Positions 1-8,836 of a stretch of 64,000 nt of DNA are shown piece after piece. The stretch comes from Peptoniphilus_E sp964345555 (GTDB lineage Bacteria; Bacillota; Clostridia; Tissierellales; Peptoniphilaceae): the NCBI GenBank assembly GCA_964345555.1, contig CAYFRD010000001.1, forward strand, positions 13,237 through 77,236. Direction: 5' to 3'. The notes beneath the pieces were generated by a model. It did not search any database. It was not told the origin of the DNA and saw only the letters and a program-made list of their open reading frames with translations. Every line of letters begins with the position of its first letter. Position 1 is the stretch's first letter. Position numbers and translations under genes: made by a program.

Positions 1-133
1 GTGTTATGCCGCCGTGAAACACGTTCCACGGATCCATTCCCAGCCCGTTATATACGTAAAAGGTAAGTCCCAAACCATATAGATAACAGCCGAATACAAG
101 ATATACGATTCTCTTTAAAAAGTTTTTATCCAT
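1..133 (-). CDS. YczE/YitT-like membrane protein, N-terminal part only
   Basis: The reading frame starts at an ATG at 133 behind a GGAGAGG site (141-147) and runs off the left edge, so only about 44 residues are seen. They form a charged start (MDKNFLKR) followed by a membrane helix, then GLGMDPWNVFHGG. The motif G-x-x-P-W-x-V-F-H at the end of the first helix is typical of the YczE/YyaS/YitT family of five-helix membrane proteins, whose function is poorly defined. The rest of the protein is outside the window. Confidence 0.6.
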   Translation of the reverse strand, partial: MDKNFLKRIVYLVFGCYLYGLGLTFYVYNGLGMDPWNVFHGGIT

Positions 134-293
134 GTGAATTCCTCTCCATGTAAAATTATAAATTAATTATAATATAAAACCTTTGTAAAATCTTAAATTT
201 CTGAAGAAATGAATTAAATATTGAATATATGTCGTTTTTCACTGTTGAATATCTAAAAAAATCTCAAGTTTAAATGGATATATTTTTCATATG

Positions 294-328
294 AAAAGCC
301 TGCTCCCATTGTATAGGTACAGGCTTTA
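294..328 (-). terminator. Terminator after the HtrA gene
   Basis: Arms AAAGCCTG and CAGGCTTT face each other across a 17-base loop, just beyond the stop of the protease gene. The T-run on the minus strand is short (TTTTC), so this is a moderate terminator. Confidence 0.55.
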
Positions 329-340
329 AAAATATTCTAT

Positions 341-1594
341 TTAGTTTTGTATATCTCTTTGAGCTTCAGGATCAGATTCCACTGAATAGTCGGAGAAAGT
401 AAGTTCCAATTCCTTTTCCTGTCCGTTCCTTATGATCTTCACTTTTATGGTTTCTCCCGGGGAGTATTTGTACATTATGCTTTGCATGCTCATTATTCCC
501 GTGATGTCGTCATTGCCTATTTTGACTATTACATCTCCCACTTCTATACCGGCAGCCTTTGCAGGCGAGTTTTCATATACTTTAAATATAAATACTCCTT
601 TGTCCACACTTAATTTTTGACCTAGATATTTTTCCGCTCCTTCTACATCCACGGACAGTACACCTAATGATATTGGTTTGTATTCTCCCGTTTCCAGTAT
701 TTGGTCTATCATGGGTTTTACAAAATTAATGGGTATGGCAAATCCCATTCCCTCTGCGGTGTTTACCTTCACAGTGTTTATACCTATTACTTCACCTTTT
801 TCGTTGAGAAGAGGTCCGCCTGAGTTTCCTCCGTTTATTGATGCATCTGTTTGGATAAGACCCACCATGTATCCGCCACCGTTTACTTGTCCTACATATC
901 TGTCCAATCCGGAGATAATGCCTTGGCTGACTGAGTGTTGAAATGCCATGTCGATGGGATTACCTATGGCTATGGTTGTTTCTCCTATTTGTGCCGAATC
1001 GGAATCACCTAAGGTCGCAGGCACAAGTTTTTTATCGCCGGGTTCAATTTTAACTACAGCTATGTCTGCACCTGTTTCTACCCAGACCGGTTTGCCCTTG
1101 AAGGCTGTTCCGTCTTCTATTATAACAGTGCATTCACTTACCACTTGATTATTCATCTTTACGACGTGGGCGTTGGTAAGAATGTATCCTTCTTCGTTTA
1201 GAATTATTCCCGATCCTGTGCCCGTAGTTTGCATCGGTCCGAAAAAGCTGTATGTTTCTCCTGTGGTAGTGATGCCCACAACAGATGGTATGGCTTTTTT
1301 AGCGACAGCTGTCGCCACATTTACATCACCCTTTGTACTGATGGTTATGGCCTGGTTGTTTTCCGCCGAGGGTTGATCGCTATTTGAAACATTGTCCATC
1401 AACAGCACATTGGTTATTGCAGAGCCTATAACTCCTCCCAGTATTGAGAAAACAAGTGCCATCACTATCCAAGACTTACCTGATTTCTTTTTGTTTTTTC
1501 TATTATATTGATTGTAACCGTCATTATATTGTGTATCATATCGGTCTTCATATTCAAATCTTTGAACTTCGTTTTCATTTTCCTTTTCAAACAA
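341..1594 (-). CDS. htrA: S1C trypsin-like serine protease with PDZ domain (HtrA/DegP family)
   Basis: This is a membrane-anchored HtrA/DegP-type protease that cleaves misfolded proteins outside the membrane. The 417 residues begin with a charged, Tyr/Asn-rich cytoplasmic tail (1-41) and one membrane helix (about 42-66). The trypsin-like domain follows, with the triad His143 (TNAHVV), Asp177 (GADIAVV) and Ser258 (GGNSGGPL). One PDZ domain lies near 305-405 (SPAKAAGIEVGDVI). Length and order match the Gram-positive HtrA/YyxA group. The start is a TTG at 1594 behind AGAGGT. It is transcribed alone, divergent from the metallo-hydrolase gene. No sequence supports a particular choice among HtrA paralogues. 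Confidence 0.92.
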   Translation of the reverse strand: MFEKENENEVQRFEYEDRYDTQYNDGYNQYNRKNKKKSGKSWIVMALVFSILGGVIGSAITNVLLMDNVSNSDQPSAENNQAITISTKGDVNVATAVAKKAIPSVVGITTTGETYSFFGPMQTTGTGSGIILNEEGYILTNAHVVKMNNQVVSECTVIIEDGTAFKGKPVWVETGADIAVVKIEPGDKKLVPATLGDSDSAQIGETTIAIGNPIDMAFQHSVSQGIISGLDRYVGQVNGGGYMVGLIQTDASINGGNSGGPLLNEKGEVIGINTVKVNTAEGMGFAIPINFVKPMIDQILETGEYKPISLGVLSVDVEGAEKYLGQKLSVDKGVFIFKVYENSPAKAAGIEVGDVIVKIGNDDITGIMSMQSIMYKYSPGETIKVKIIRNGQEKELELTFSDYSVESDPEAQRDIQN

Positions 1595-1719
1595 TTTAAT
1601 TACCTCTCTTTCCCTATTTCCTACATTATATATAAAGTTAATACCCTAATTGTGACACATTTATGAAATTTTATTTTAAATTTGGTGAATTTTGGTATGA
1701 ATATATAGAGGAGGTAATT

Positions 1720-2385
1720 ATGAAAATAACTTTTATTAAACACTCATGCTATACTGTTGAAACGGAAAATTATTATTTAGTATTTGATTATATAGGAGGA
1801 AATTTAAATATCCCCAAGGATAAAAAACTCGTGTTTTTTGTAAGCCACAGACATGCAGACCATTTCAGCGATAAAATATTTGATTACAATGCCGACATGT
1901 ATGTAATATCAGATGATGTTAATTTCCATTGCAACGGCAATGTTGCAATCATGGCACCTGATGAAGAAATTCACGCCCTGGGCTTGACCATAATCACCCA
2001 CGGTTCCACCGATGAAGGTGTAAGTTTTTATGTAAATGTTGAAGATCAGGGGATAATTCATTCAGGAGATTTGAATTATTGGATGTGGGATCACTACACA
2101 AAGACGGATATTTTGGAAATGGACAGATGGTTTAAGTCCGAAGTGGATAAGTTCAAAAGCTATGATACTTCTGTGGTAATGATGCCCGTAGATCCAAGGC
2201 TTAAAGAATACTACGATTTAACAGCAGACTACTTTTTGCAAAATATTGAGGCAGATCACTTTTTCCCCATGCATATGTGGGAGAATTTCGATATTTCAAG
2301 GAGATTAAAGGAAAAATATCAACACCAATATCCAAACAAAGAAATCCATATTGTGCAAGGAGATGGAGAAATTTTTGAAATATAA
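1720..2385 (+). CDS. Metallo-beta-lactamase-fold hydrolase
   Basis: This is a 221-residue metal-dependent hydrolase of the metallo-beta-lactamase superfamily. The metal-binding signature HRHADHF lies at 43-49, with further histidines in THGSTDEG, IHSGDLN and PMHMW. The short form, without a C-terminal nucleic-acid-binding domain, resembles the UlaG-like/YtkL group of small hydrolases, but the substrate cannot be read from the sequence. The ATG at 1720 is chosen because AGAGGAGGT lies 5 bases upstream; the longer in-frame extension has no ribosome site. It stands alone and convergent with pepD, with a hairpin element between them. Confidence 0.8.
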   Translation: MKITFIKHSCYTVETENYYLVFDYIGGNLNIPKDKKLVFFVSHRHADHFSDKIFDYNADMYVISDDVNFHCNGNVAIMAPDEEIHALGLTIITHGSTDEGVSFYVNVEDQGIIHSGDLNYWMWDHYTKTDILEMDRWFKSEVDKFKSYDTSVVMMPVDPRLKEYYDLTADYFLQNIEADHFFPMHMWENFDISRRLKEKYQHQYPNKEIHIVQGDGEIFEI

Positions 2386-2453
2386 AACTTATAAAGTATT
2401 CTCTGTATCTTAAAAATAAAACAAATTAACTGCTGAATTTTAATATAAAAAAA

Positions 2454-2519
2454 GCCTTTGAATGAGTTAGTGTTTGGAGTAATTCTCAGTCTACGTAACC
2501 TAACTAAGGAATCAAAGGC
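2454..2519 (+). ncRNA. Structured terminator-like RNA element, copy A
   Basis: An outer helix GCCTTTGA / TCAAAGGC (2454-2461 with 2512-2519) encloses an asymmetric internal loop, ATG on the left and AAGGAA on the right. An inner helix AGTTAG / CTAACT (2465-2470 with 2500-2505) follows, then a loop containing TTTGGA and CGTAA. TTTT comes directly after the outer helix on the plus strand. It probably also ends transcription of the convergent gene pair. A second element at 58330-58481 keeps the same loop with changed helix bases. Confidence 0.5.
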
Positions 2520-2555
2520 TTTTGTAATCTTATAAATTAAATATTTTAATTTCTA

Positions 2556-3986
2556 TTATTTTAAGTTTTCCAGTATTTTTTTAGTGAGTTCCCATGTGTT
2601 TTTTACGGATGAAATACTCACTCTTTCCAGAGGACTGTGCACGTCGTGCATATTCGGTCCGTAAGATACCATTTCACAGTTGGGAAGTGCTTGTTTCAGC
2701 ATTCCGCATTCAAGTCCCGCGTGTATTGACGTGTAGATTGCTTCTTTTCCGAAGACTTCTTCATAGGATTTAAGCGCTATATCTCTTAAGGGACTGTCTT
2801 TTTCAAAATGCCATGACGGATAGGTGTTAGATATTACAAACCTTGCATCGCATTTCTTCGACAAATTTTTAAGAACTGCAACCATGTAGTCCAGTTTTGA
2901 ATCGACTGAGGATCTCAGTGATGTTTCAATAAATATTTCCTTATCTCTTTGTTCAATGACTGCTACATTCAGCGAAGACTCCACAAGTCCGTCGATATCC
3001 TTGGACATGGACATAACACCATCGGGCGACATCAATATATAATCTATTAAATTATTTGTGCTTTTCGCATCCATGCAGCTTTCCAATTCCACATCCATAA
3101 AGCTTATTTCAAAACCCGGTTCTTCAACTTCATATTCGTCTATTATATCCGATGCGATTTTTTCCATAGCCGCTCTTGCTCCGTCAAGTTTCTCCGTAAA
3201 AATTTCTGCATAAGCTTTTTGCGGAATTGCGTTTTGTTTAGTTCCTCCACTTATCTTGGCTATCTTGACATCGAAGATGTTTCTTCCTTCTTCAAGAATT
3301 CTGAATAAAACTTTGTTGGCATTTGCTCTTTGTTCATGTATGACTTGTCCTGAGTGTCCGCCTTTTAATCCTTCAATTAAAATGCCTATTCCCGTTTTTT
3401 TGCATTCTTCGACTTCATATTGGAAGTAAGTTTCAATAGTTGCTCCGCCTGCCGATGCTACGGTGAATATTCCTTCTTCTTCGGAATCTATGTTCAAAAG
3501 TCTGGTTCCCTTTAAAAGTTCCCCCTTAACTGCCGCCGCACCGTCCATAGTGGTTTCCTCTTGCGTAGTTATCAAAAGTTCAAGGGGCGGATGTTTTATT
3601 TCATCAGAATCCAAAATTGCAAGTCCGTAGGCAACCGCTATACCGTTGTCCGCTCCCAATGTTGTACCCTTCGCCTTTAGAAAATCTCCTTCAACTTCCA
3701 GTTCGATGGGATCCTTCTCAAAGTCGTGTTCAACACCTTCCGCCTTTACGCATACCATGTCCATGTGCCCTTGAATTATCACGGGTTCTGAATTTTCAAA
3801 TCCTTCCGTTGCCGGTTTCTTTATTATTACATTCCACAACTCATCTTGAAATACTTCCAATCCTCTGTCTTTGGCAAATTTCACCAAGTAGTCGGAAATT
3901 TCCTTTTCATTTCCGGATTCTCTTGGGATTTTCGTTATTTCATAAAATTTTTCAAATACTTCTTTCGGTTCTAAATTAAAATCCAT
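2556..3986 (-). CDS. pepD: Aminoacyl-histidine dipeptidase (M20 metallopeptidase)
   Basis: This cytosolic zinc dipeptidase hydrolyses Xaa-His dipeptides such as carnosine and shows some broader dipeptidase activity. At 476 residues it matches the PepD family (about 485). Visible active-site elements are QGHMDMV (His74, Asp76), the bridging Asp113 in GADNGIA, and the catalytic pair Glu143-Glu144 in TTQEETTMDGA. A lid/dimerisation insert sits in the middle, and HAGLECGML near the C-terminus carries a metal-binding Glu. The ATG is preceded by AGGAGGA. The gene is monocistronic. In an amino-acid-fermenting anaerobe it would supply free amino acids from imported peptides. Confidence 0.93.
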   Translation of the reverse strand: MDFNLEPKEVFEKFYEITKIPRESGNEKEISDYLVKFAKDRGLEVFQDELWNVIIKKPATEGFENSEPVIIQGHMDMVCVKAEGVEHDFEKDPIELEVEGDFLKAKGTTLGADNGIAVAYGLAILDSDEIKHPPLELLITTQEETTMDGAAAVKGELLKGTRLLNIDSEEEGIFTVASAGGATIETYFQYEVEECKKTGIGILIEGLKGGHSGQVIHEQRANANKVLFRILEEGRNIFDVKIAKISGGTKQNAIPQKAYAEIFTEKLDGARAAMEKIASDIIDEYEVEEPGFEISFMDVELESCMDAKSTNNLIDYILMSPDGVMSMSKDIDGLVESSLNVAVIEQRDKEIFIETSLRSSVDSKLDYMVAVLKNLSKKCDARFVISNTYPSWHFEKDSPLRDIALKSYEEVFGKEAIYTSIHAGLECGMLKQALPNCEMVSYGPNMHDVHSPLERVSISSVKNTWELTKKILENLK

Positions 3987-4112
3987 CAGTTCCTCCTAAT
4001 TATTTATATTTAAATCTCATCTTTCATCTCTTCTCACTTCCATCTTATTGATTATGAAATTTATTGTCAAGTTTATAAAATTTATGTTATTATTTGATTT
4101 AGGAGGGATTTT

Positions 4113-4763
4113 ATTAAAGGTTTAAAAGAATATTATGATTTGCCTGTTTTTGTCGGTTTCGTTATTTTAAATACTTTATTTTTTTACCTGACCTATACCG
4201 CTGCAACTATCGAAGACTTTTCAAGTTATTTTATAATTAACGACAGTCTAACAATTGTAAGTATAGTATATGTCATCTATGTCGTAGCACTTTTTATTTC
4301 AAAGAATCCCTTTTACAAAAGCAAGAGTTATGCCGCTCAACTATTGTTCTTTCTTCCTCTGCTATCTTTAGCCGTAATTTTATACTTGAAAATAGATATA
4401 AAGAGAGATTTTATATTTACATCCTACATACTCTTATTGCTTCTTGCTATCTACAGATTCATCAAGTACAACGGTCAGTATATAGACCAAAAATACACCT
4501 CCGATTTCAAATATTTCAAAAATGCAAAATTAATCGAGTTTGTATATTTTGTGTTAATCTATGCCATGATCGCTCTTTTTCTCGTTGACAAACTCCTTTG
4601 GTCAATTGTTCCATTGCTTTTAGCAATCGGATTTGCAATATTTTCCAATCGCAAAAAATTAAAGACAAAGCTGGACGATTTTAAATACGCCGGCCTTGTC
4701 TCCGTAACCATATATGCAATTATGGTCCTTCATGTGAATGTTATATTTTTCTCAGTGGTATAA
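4113..4763 (+). CDS. Hypothetical multi-span membrane protein, possible ATT start
   Basis: A hydrophobic protein of about 216 residues with six or so predicted membrane helices and short charged loops (YKSKSYA, SNRKKLKTKLDD). No family is recognised. The only ordinary in-frame start is a TTG at 4140, which lies 32 bases after the good ribosome site AGGAGGG (4101-4107). An ATT at 4113 sits 5 bases after that site and would give the natural start M-K-G-L-K-E-Y-Y-D. I therefore place the start at ATT. If non-canonical starts are not accepted, use 4140 (207 residues). It is convergent with the DegV gene. Confidence 0.55.
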   Translation: MKGLKEYYDLPVFVGFVILNTLFFYLTYTAATIEDFSSYFIINDSLTIVSIVYVIYVVALFISKNPFYKSKSYAAQLLFFLPLLSLAVILYLKIDIKRDFIFTSYILLLLLAIYRFIKYNGQYIDQKYTSDFKYFKNAKLIEFVYFVLIYAMIALFLVDKLLWSIVPLLLAIGFAIFSNRKKLKTKLDDFKYAGLVSVTIYAIMVLHVNVIFFSVV

Positions 4764-4819
4764 TGGATATTTATCCTCGCATATTTCACATACTTGAGAA
4801 ACAGACTGCCCATTAAGAA

Positions 4820-5674
4820 TTAATCCAATCTCATTATTCCACAGCCTATGGCTCCGGGACCTCCGTGCACTCCAAGCACAGGCGTAAGTTCCGTTTCAAG
4901 AAACAGATCCGCACCTTTAATCAGGTCCTTAATGCTTTCCTTCAAGATTTCTTTTTCCCTTTCATTGTCTCCGGAAAAAATAATCAATCTGTATTTCTTA
5001 GACTCCCCTACTTCTTTTATTATCGCCTCGGTAAATACCTTCAAACTCTTTACTTCGCCTCTTATCTTGTCCAAGGCCACCACCGCTCCGCTGTCATCTT
5101 GAGAAAGAAGAGATGTTATCTTCAACAAATTACCTATCATTCCCTTGTACTTATTGAATCTGCCGCCCTTTACAAGATAACTCAAAGTTCTGAAGAGAGC
5201 ATATATTTTAGTTTGATCGTTTACCCTGTCCAACTCTTTAAAAATCTCTTTTATATTTTTACCTTCATCTCTCAATTCCGCCGCTCTTATGGTCATAAGT
5301 GCTGTAGTCGCTCCTACGTGCTTAGTTTCGTATATATGAATATTTATTCCCTCATAGGATTGCTTGACCGTATGGTAAAGCGTCGCCATGCCCGTAACCG
5401 TGCTCGATGAAGTTATACAAATGATATCCTCTACTCCCTCGGACTTCAATTGATCAAATAAATCTACAACATCTTTAACCGGAGGAACACCTGTGGATAG
5501 ACATTCATAGTTTTTCATAACCTTGTAAAATTCCTTTGAGCTTATATCTTCCAAATCCTTGTAGTGTTTACCGTCCATTTCTATGTAGTAGGATAAAAGT
5601 CTGACCCCGAACCTTTCAGCCAATTCATATGTAAGATCCTGAGTCGTATCGGCAATAATTTCAATTCTCTTCAT
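4820..5674 (-). CDS. DegV family fatty-acid-binding protein
   Basis: DegV/FakB-type proteins hold a fatty acid between two alpha/beta domains and present it to a fatty acid kinase. At 284 residues this is full length. Characteristic segments are TTQDL at the N-terminus, STGVPPVKDV, ITSSSTVTGM around the lipid carboxylate, and HGGPGAIGCG close to the C-terminus. The ATG at 5674 follows GGAGGAATATA and overlaps the end of the upstream DUF1836 gene by 14 bases, so the two are translationally coupled. No kinase (FakA) gene is in the window. Which lipid it binds cannot be told. Confidence 0.9.
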   Translation of the reverse strand: MKRIEIIADTTQDLTYELAERFGVRLLSYYIEMDGKHYKDLEDISSKEFYKVMKNYECLSTGVPPVKDVVDLFDQLKSEGVEDIICITSSSTVTGMATLYHTVKQSYEGINIHIYETKHVGATTALMTIRAAELRDEGKNIKEIFKELDRVNDQTKIYALFRTLSYLVKGGRFNKYKGMIGNLLKITSLLSQDDSGAVVALDKIRGEVKSLKVFTEAIIKEVGESKKYRLIIFSGDNEREKEILKESIKDLIKGADLFLETELTPVLGVHGGPGAIGCGIMRLD

Positions 5675-6200
5675 TATATTCCTCCAAATTTTTAAATCCT
5701 CGTTGCTTCAGAATCATAGTACCTAACAGTTTGAGGGCAAAGGCATTGGCTATTAACTCCACGCCCAACTTATTTTCATCAACTTCAAACCCGCCTATAT
5801 AGTCACGACCTTCTTCCACCATGTATCCGAAGACACTCTTCAGTGCATTTTCAACGGTTTGTGCAAAGGTATCGTAAGCCTTGTCTATCTTCATCAAATC
5901 CAGTTGCAACTCAACACCCGTCTTGACCTCGCTTATATTTAAAACTTGTTTGTAAACAGCTATTACAATTAAATGAGCCACTTGAGTCCGATTGTACTTT
6001 CTTCCCTTTGGTTTTGGCAAAAATCCAAGCTTCGTATAATTCTGAATCATGGTCGTAGTTATGGGAAGCTCCTCACGAATTATCGGATTTAAAACTTTCG
6101 CTATATAATTCACAACCTCCTGATTAAACAAACTTTGCTCCGGCAGTTCCTTCCACCTGGGACAGTGAAAATCGTAAATCGCTAAAAATTCTTTCTTCAA
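5661..6200 (-). CDS. DUF1836 family, MerR-like predicted DNA-binding regulator
   Basis: A 179-residue DUF1836 protein. The segment PITTTMIQNYTKLGFLPKP, followed by GRKYNRTQVAHL, looks like a MerR-type winged helix-turn-helix: helix, tyrosine, 'LGFLP', basic wing. The N-terminal FHCPRW is typical of the family. A TTG at 6200 is chosen as start, with AAGGGG upstream, because an excellent promoter (6239-6267) lies inside the longer ATG version from 6257, which therefore could not be translated. The gene is coupled to degV. The palindrome over its own -10 suggests autoregulation, and DegV/lipid binding would be a plausible target function; both points are inference. Confidence 0.75.
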   Translation of the reverse strand: MKKEFLAIYDFHCPRWKELPEQSLFNQEVVNYIAKVLNPIIREELPITTTMIQNYTKLGFLPKPKGRKYNRTQVAHLIVIAVYKQVLNISEVKTGVELQLDLMKIDKAYDTFAQTVENALKSVFGYMVEEGRDYIGGFEVDENKLGVELIANAFALKLLGTMILKQRGFKNLEEYNEEN

Positions 6201-6208
6201 AACAAAAA

Positions 6209-6251
6209 CCCCTTGTAATATATAGTTATTGTAACCATATATTACAAGGGG
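6209..6251 (-). promoter_or_regulatory. 20-bp-arm palindrome over the promoter of the DUF1836-degV operon
   Basis: Two 20-base arms beginning CCCCTTGTAATATAT on each strand face each other across 3 bases with one mismatch. The palindrome covers the -10 box and predicted start point and ends in the AAGGGG that serves as ribosome site. Because transcription would start inside it, it is better read as a protein operator than as an RNA terminator. Confidence 0.65.
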
Positions 6252-6267
6252 TGTCATTATTTGTCAA
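6239..6267 (-). promoter_or_regulatory. Sigma-A promoter of DUF1836-degV
   Basis: On the minus strand a consensus TTGACA (6262-6267) is followed by exactly 17 bases and TAATAT (6239-6244). Confidence 0.65.
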
Positions 6268-6349
6268 GATTTTACTGAATTATAGTCTAAATTATATTAT
6301 TTAACTACGCTGAACATCATGAATCTAAGCCAAAAAGCAGATTTTCCGG

Positions 6350-7843
6350 TTATCTTCTTTTTATTGAACCTAAAATACCTCTTGCTATTTCTCTGCCTAT
6401 GGTCCTTGTGATGGTGCCGAACATTGAGTCAAGACCTCTGTCGAGATATTTTCTGTCTTCCTTTCTTTTTTTAGCTTCTTCTTTTTCTCTCTTTTCCTGC
6501 TCTTTTCTCATTATCTCTTCTTGTTTAATTCTTTCTTCCTCTTTGCGAAGTTCTTCTTCTTTCAACTTCTGTTCTTGAAGTTTCGATTTTAAAACCTCGT
6601 AGGCGGATTCTCTGTCAACTGCAGCATGATATTTTCCATAAAGATAGGAATTTGTAACTATATAATTGATATCTTCCGGACTTAGATTGTCAAAGGAGGA
6701 ATGAGGAGGTCTTATGAGCACTTTTTCAACTTTTGTAGGAATGTTTTTTTCATCGAGGGTCTGTACTAAAGCTTGACCTGTTTCAAGATTTAAAATTTCA
6801 TCAACTGTATCAAAATTTTCATTTTCGCGCAAAGTTTTTGAAATCTCTTTAACTGCGGCGGCTTCTTTAGGCGAAAATGCTCTTAACTGATGGATGATTT
6901 TAGTTCCTAATTGAGATGAAATAGTATCAGGTATATCCATAGCATTTTGTGTAATAAAAAATATTCCCACTCCCTTTGATCTTATGAGTCTTACCACGGT
7001 ATTTAATTTTTCAAGAAGTGTTTTTGATATGTTTTTAAACAACAAATGTGCTTCATCAAAGAAAAATACCGCTACCGGTTTTTCAGGATTTCCTATTTCA
7101 GGCAATATTTCAAAAAGTTCTGAAAATAAATACAATAAAAATATTGAATACAGTTTCGGTTTATTAATCAATCTCTTACTGTTTAATATATTTATAAATC
7201 CGTTGCCCAATTCATCTCTTTTCAAAAAATCATTTATGTCTATTGTCGGCTCTCCGAAAAATTCATCCGCACCTTCCTCTTCCAGTACAAGCAGTTTTCT
7301 TTGAATGGAGCTGAGAGATGATGATGCTATATTGCCGTATTTTACGGAAAGTTCTTCTCTATGGTCACGCAAATATCTTATCATGGAGTTTATATCTTTT
7401 AAATCAAGCAACAAAAATCCCTTTTCATCTGCAACTCTAAATAATATATTTATAATACCTTCTTGCGTGTCGTTAAGTTCTAAAACTTGAGATAGAAGTA
7501 AAGGCCCCAGTTCCGATATTGATATTCTAAGATTCAATCCTCCATCTCCGTATACATCCCAAATATTTATCGGATAGTTTCTGTATTCAAAATCCCCGAT
7601 GCCCATTGCCTCAAGTCTTTTATTTATATTTTCATCAGGAGTGCCCACTTTGGATAAATTAATTAAATCAGACTTCACATCACTTAAAAAAGTCGGTACT
7701 CCTATTTGAGACAGTTCCTCACAAATAATTTTTAACGTGACCGTCTTTCCGCTTCCTGTCGCTCCGCATATTACTCCATGCTGATTCAACTTGTCGCTTC
7801 TTAAATTGAAATATTCTTTTCCCTTTCCTAAAAATATATCCAT
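6350..7843 (-). CDS. HerA-like / DUF853 P-loop ATPase
   Basis: A 497-residue ATPase of the HerA/FtsK superfamily, DUF853-like group. Walker A GATGSGKT lies at 27-34, Walker B AVFFFDEAHLLF in the middle, and FITQNAMDIPDTI supplies the sensor region typical of HerA-type motors. About 60 strongly charged coiled-coil residues (EELRKEEERIKQEEIM) follow, then a Gly/Arg-containing tail. HerA proteins are hexameric DNA translocases. What this bacterial version moves is not known, and no NurA-like nuclease lies next to it. The start ATG follows GGAGGTAGAGT. The gene is flanked by oppositely arranged or unrelated genes, so context adds little. Confidence 0.8.
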   Translation of the reverse strand: MDIFLGKGKEYFNLRSDKLNQHGVICGATGSGKTVTLKIICEELSQIGVPTFLSDVKSDLINLSKVGTPDENINKRLEAMGIGDFEYRNYPINIWDVYGDGGLNLRISISELGPLLLSQVLELNDTQEGIINILFRVADEKGFLLLDLKDINSMIRYLRDHREELSVKYGNIASSSLSSIQRKLLVLEEEGADEFFGEPTIDINDFLKRDELGNGFINILNSKRLINKPKLYSIFLLYLFSELFEILPEIGNPEKPVAVFFFDEAHLLFKNISKTLLEKLNTVVRLIRSKGVGIFFITQNAMDIPDTISSQLGTKIIHQLRAFSPKEAAAVKEISKTLRENENFDTVDEILNLETGQALVQTLDEKNIPTKVEKVLIRPPHSSFDNLSPEDINYIVTNSYLYGKYHAAVDRESAYEVLKSKLQEQKLKEEELRKEEERIKQEEIMRKEQEKREKEEAKKRKEDRKYLDRGLDSMFGTITRTIGREIARGILGSIKRR

Positions 7844-8213
7844 ACTCTACCTCCATTTAATCGCATACTCTGTTAAAAATAGTATATCATTTGAAATTGT
7901 TTATGAGATGTTTATTTTATAAGCAAGTTGAAAATTTTATTATTTATTTTGTAATGATTAATTTATTTTTCAGTTATTTACACAAAAGGGACAACGGAGC
8001 AATTAATTATAATCACCGGCTCAATAATCAATTTTATTATGATAAATCACTAAAAAATATCTGTTGGCAGATGTTTTCTTATACCCAACAGATATTATAT
8101 AATCTAAAATACGATATTTTAGTTTTTAATGATTTAACTCAAAAAGCGAATGAATTAATATCACTATTCACGTGTATGGGTTTTATCCCCCAACGGTTAG
8201 GAAACCACATTAT
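7844..8213. other. Non-coding gap upstream of the HerA-like gene
   Basis: This 370-base stretch is very AT-rich and lies between the HerA-like gene start and the lipoprotein gene end. The only structure I can support is the hairpin at 8056-8096. A plus-strand open frame crosses the region, but it has no ribosome site, runs through the hairpin and overlaps the lipoprotein gene, so it is not called. Confidence 0.5.
8056..8096 (-). terminator. Terminator of the lipoprotein gene
   Basis: A perfect 12-bp stem AATATCTGTTGG / CCAACAGATATT is followed by TTTTTT on the minus strand, about 120 bases past the lipoprotein stop. Confidence 0.75.
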
Positions 8214-8786
8214 TTACAAACTCGAATTTAACAGACTCTTAATCTCTTCCGGAATTTCTACACTTTCAAGTATATTTACTTTCTCATAACTTCCCGTCTG
8301 CTTTATTTCTGTAACTTCATTATTATCCTTATTTAAAAATTTCGCTTCCCACTTAAAGGAAATCGGATAGTAATTGTCTTTTTTAAAGTAATAGCGAGCC
8401 TTTAATGAAGTAAGTTCTTCAAAGGATGAATTGCATTCCTCTCTGCCGAAAAGTATATTTTTGATTTCATTTATATCATCCGGACCAGATTCAAGCTCAA
8501 CTACATAAGTATCTTCCGACTCCATCAGTTCACAGTAGTTTTCAAGTGATTCTAAAATATTATTTGAACTGATAATTGTTTCACTTATGAAATAATCTTC
8601 TTCATTTTCAATTACTTCGTTAACCTTTAAAATATAGCTCTCCAAATCCTCTTCATCGACAAATTTAGCAAATATTTCCTTTTTACTCGGAACTTCAGCG
8701 CTTTCTGTAGGATTGTCTTTTTTATTTTGTGAACATCCCGTCAAAAGTATAGCTATAACTAATGAAATCATTAAATATTTTTTCAT
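8214..8786 (-). CDS. Hypothetical lipoprotein
   Basis: A 190-residue secreted protein anchored by lipid. MKKYLMISLVIAILLTGC is a clear type II signal peptide with lipobox LLTGC, followed by a charged linker and an acidic domain rich in Glu, Asp and Ile. No known domain is recognised. The ATG at 8786 is chosen because it begins directly with the signal peptide; the in-frame extension upstream to 8840 has no ribosome site. The ribosome site itself is weak (GTGAGAT). It is monocistronic with its own terminator. Confidence 0.65.
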   Translation of the reverse strand: MKKYLMISLVIAILLTGCSQNKKDNPTESAEVPSKKEIFAKFVDEEDLESYILKVNEVIENEEDYFISETIISSNNILESLENYCELMESEDTYVVELESGPDDINEIKNILFGREECNSSFEELTSLKARYYFKKDNYYPISFKWEAKFLNKDNNEVTEIKQTGSYEKVNILESVEIPEEIKSLLNSSL

Positions 8787-8836
8787 AATTATCTCACGAT
8801 TGATTAAGCATATCTTATTACTGGTTTTATAATTGA

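Noticed and set aside
6201..6257. ATG start giving a longer DUF1836 protein
   Set aside because: A consensus promoter lies inside the extension, so the message would not contain this ATG.
7891..8289. Plus-strand open frame of 132 codons
   Set aside because: No ribosome site, runs through a perfect terminator hairpin and overlaps the lipoprotein gene in antisense.
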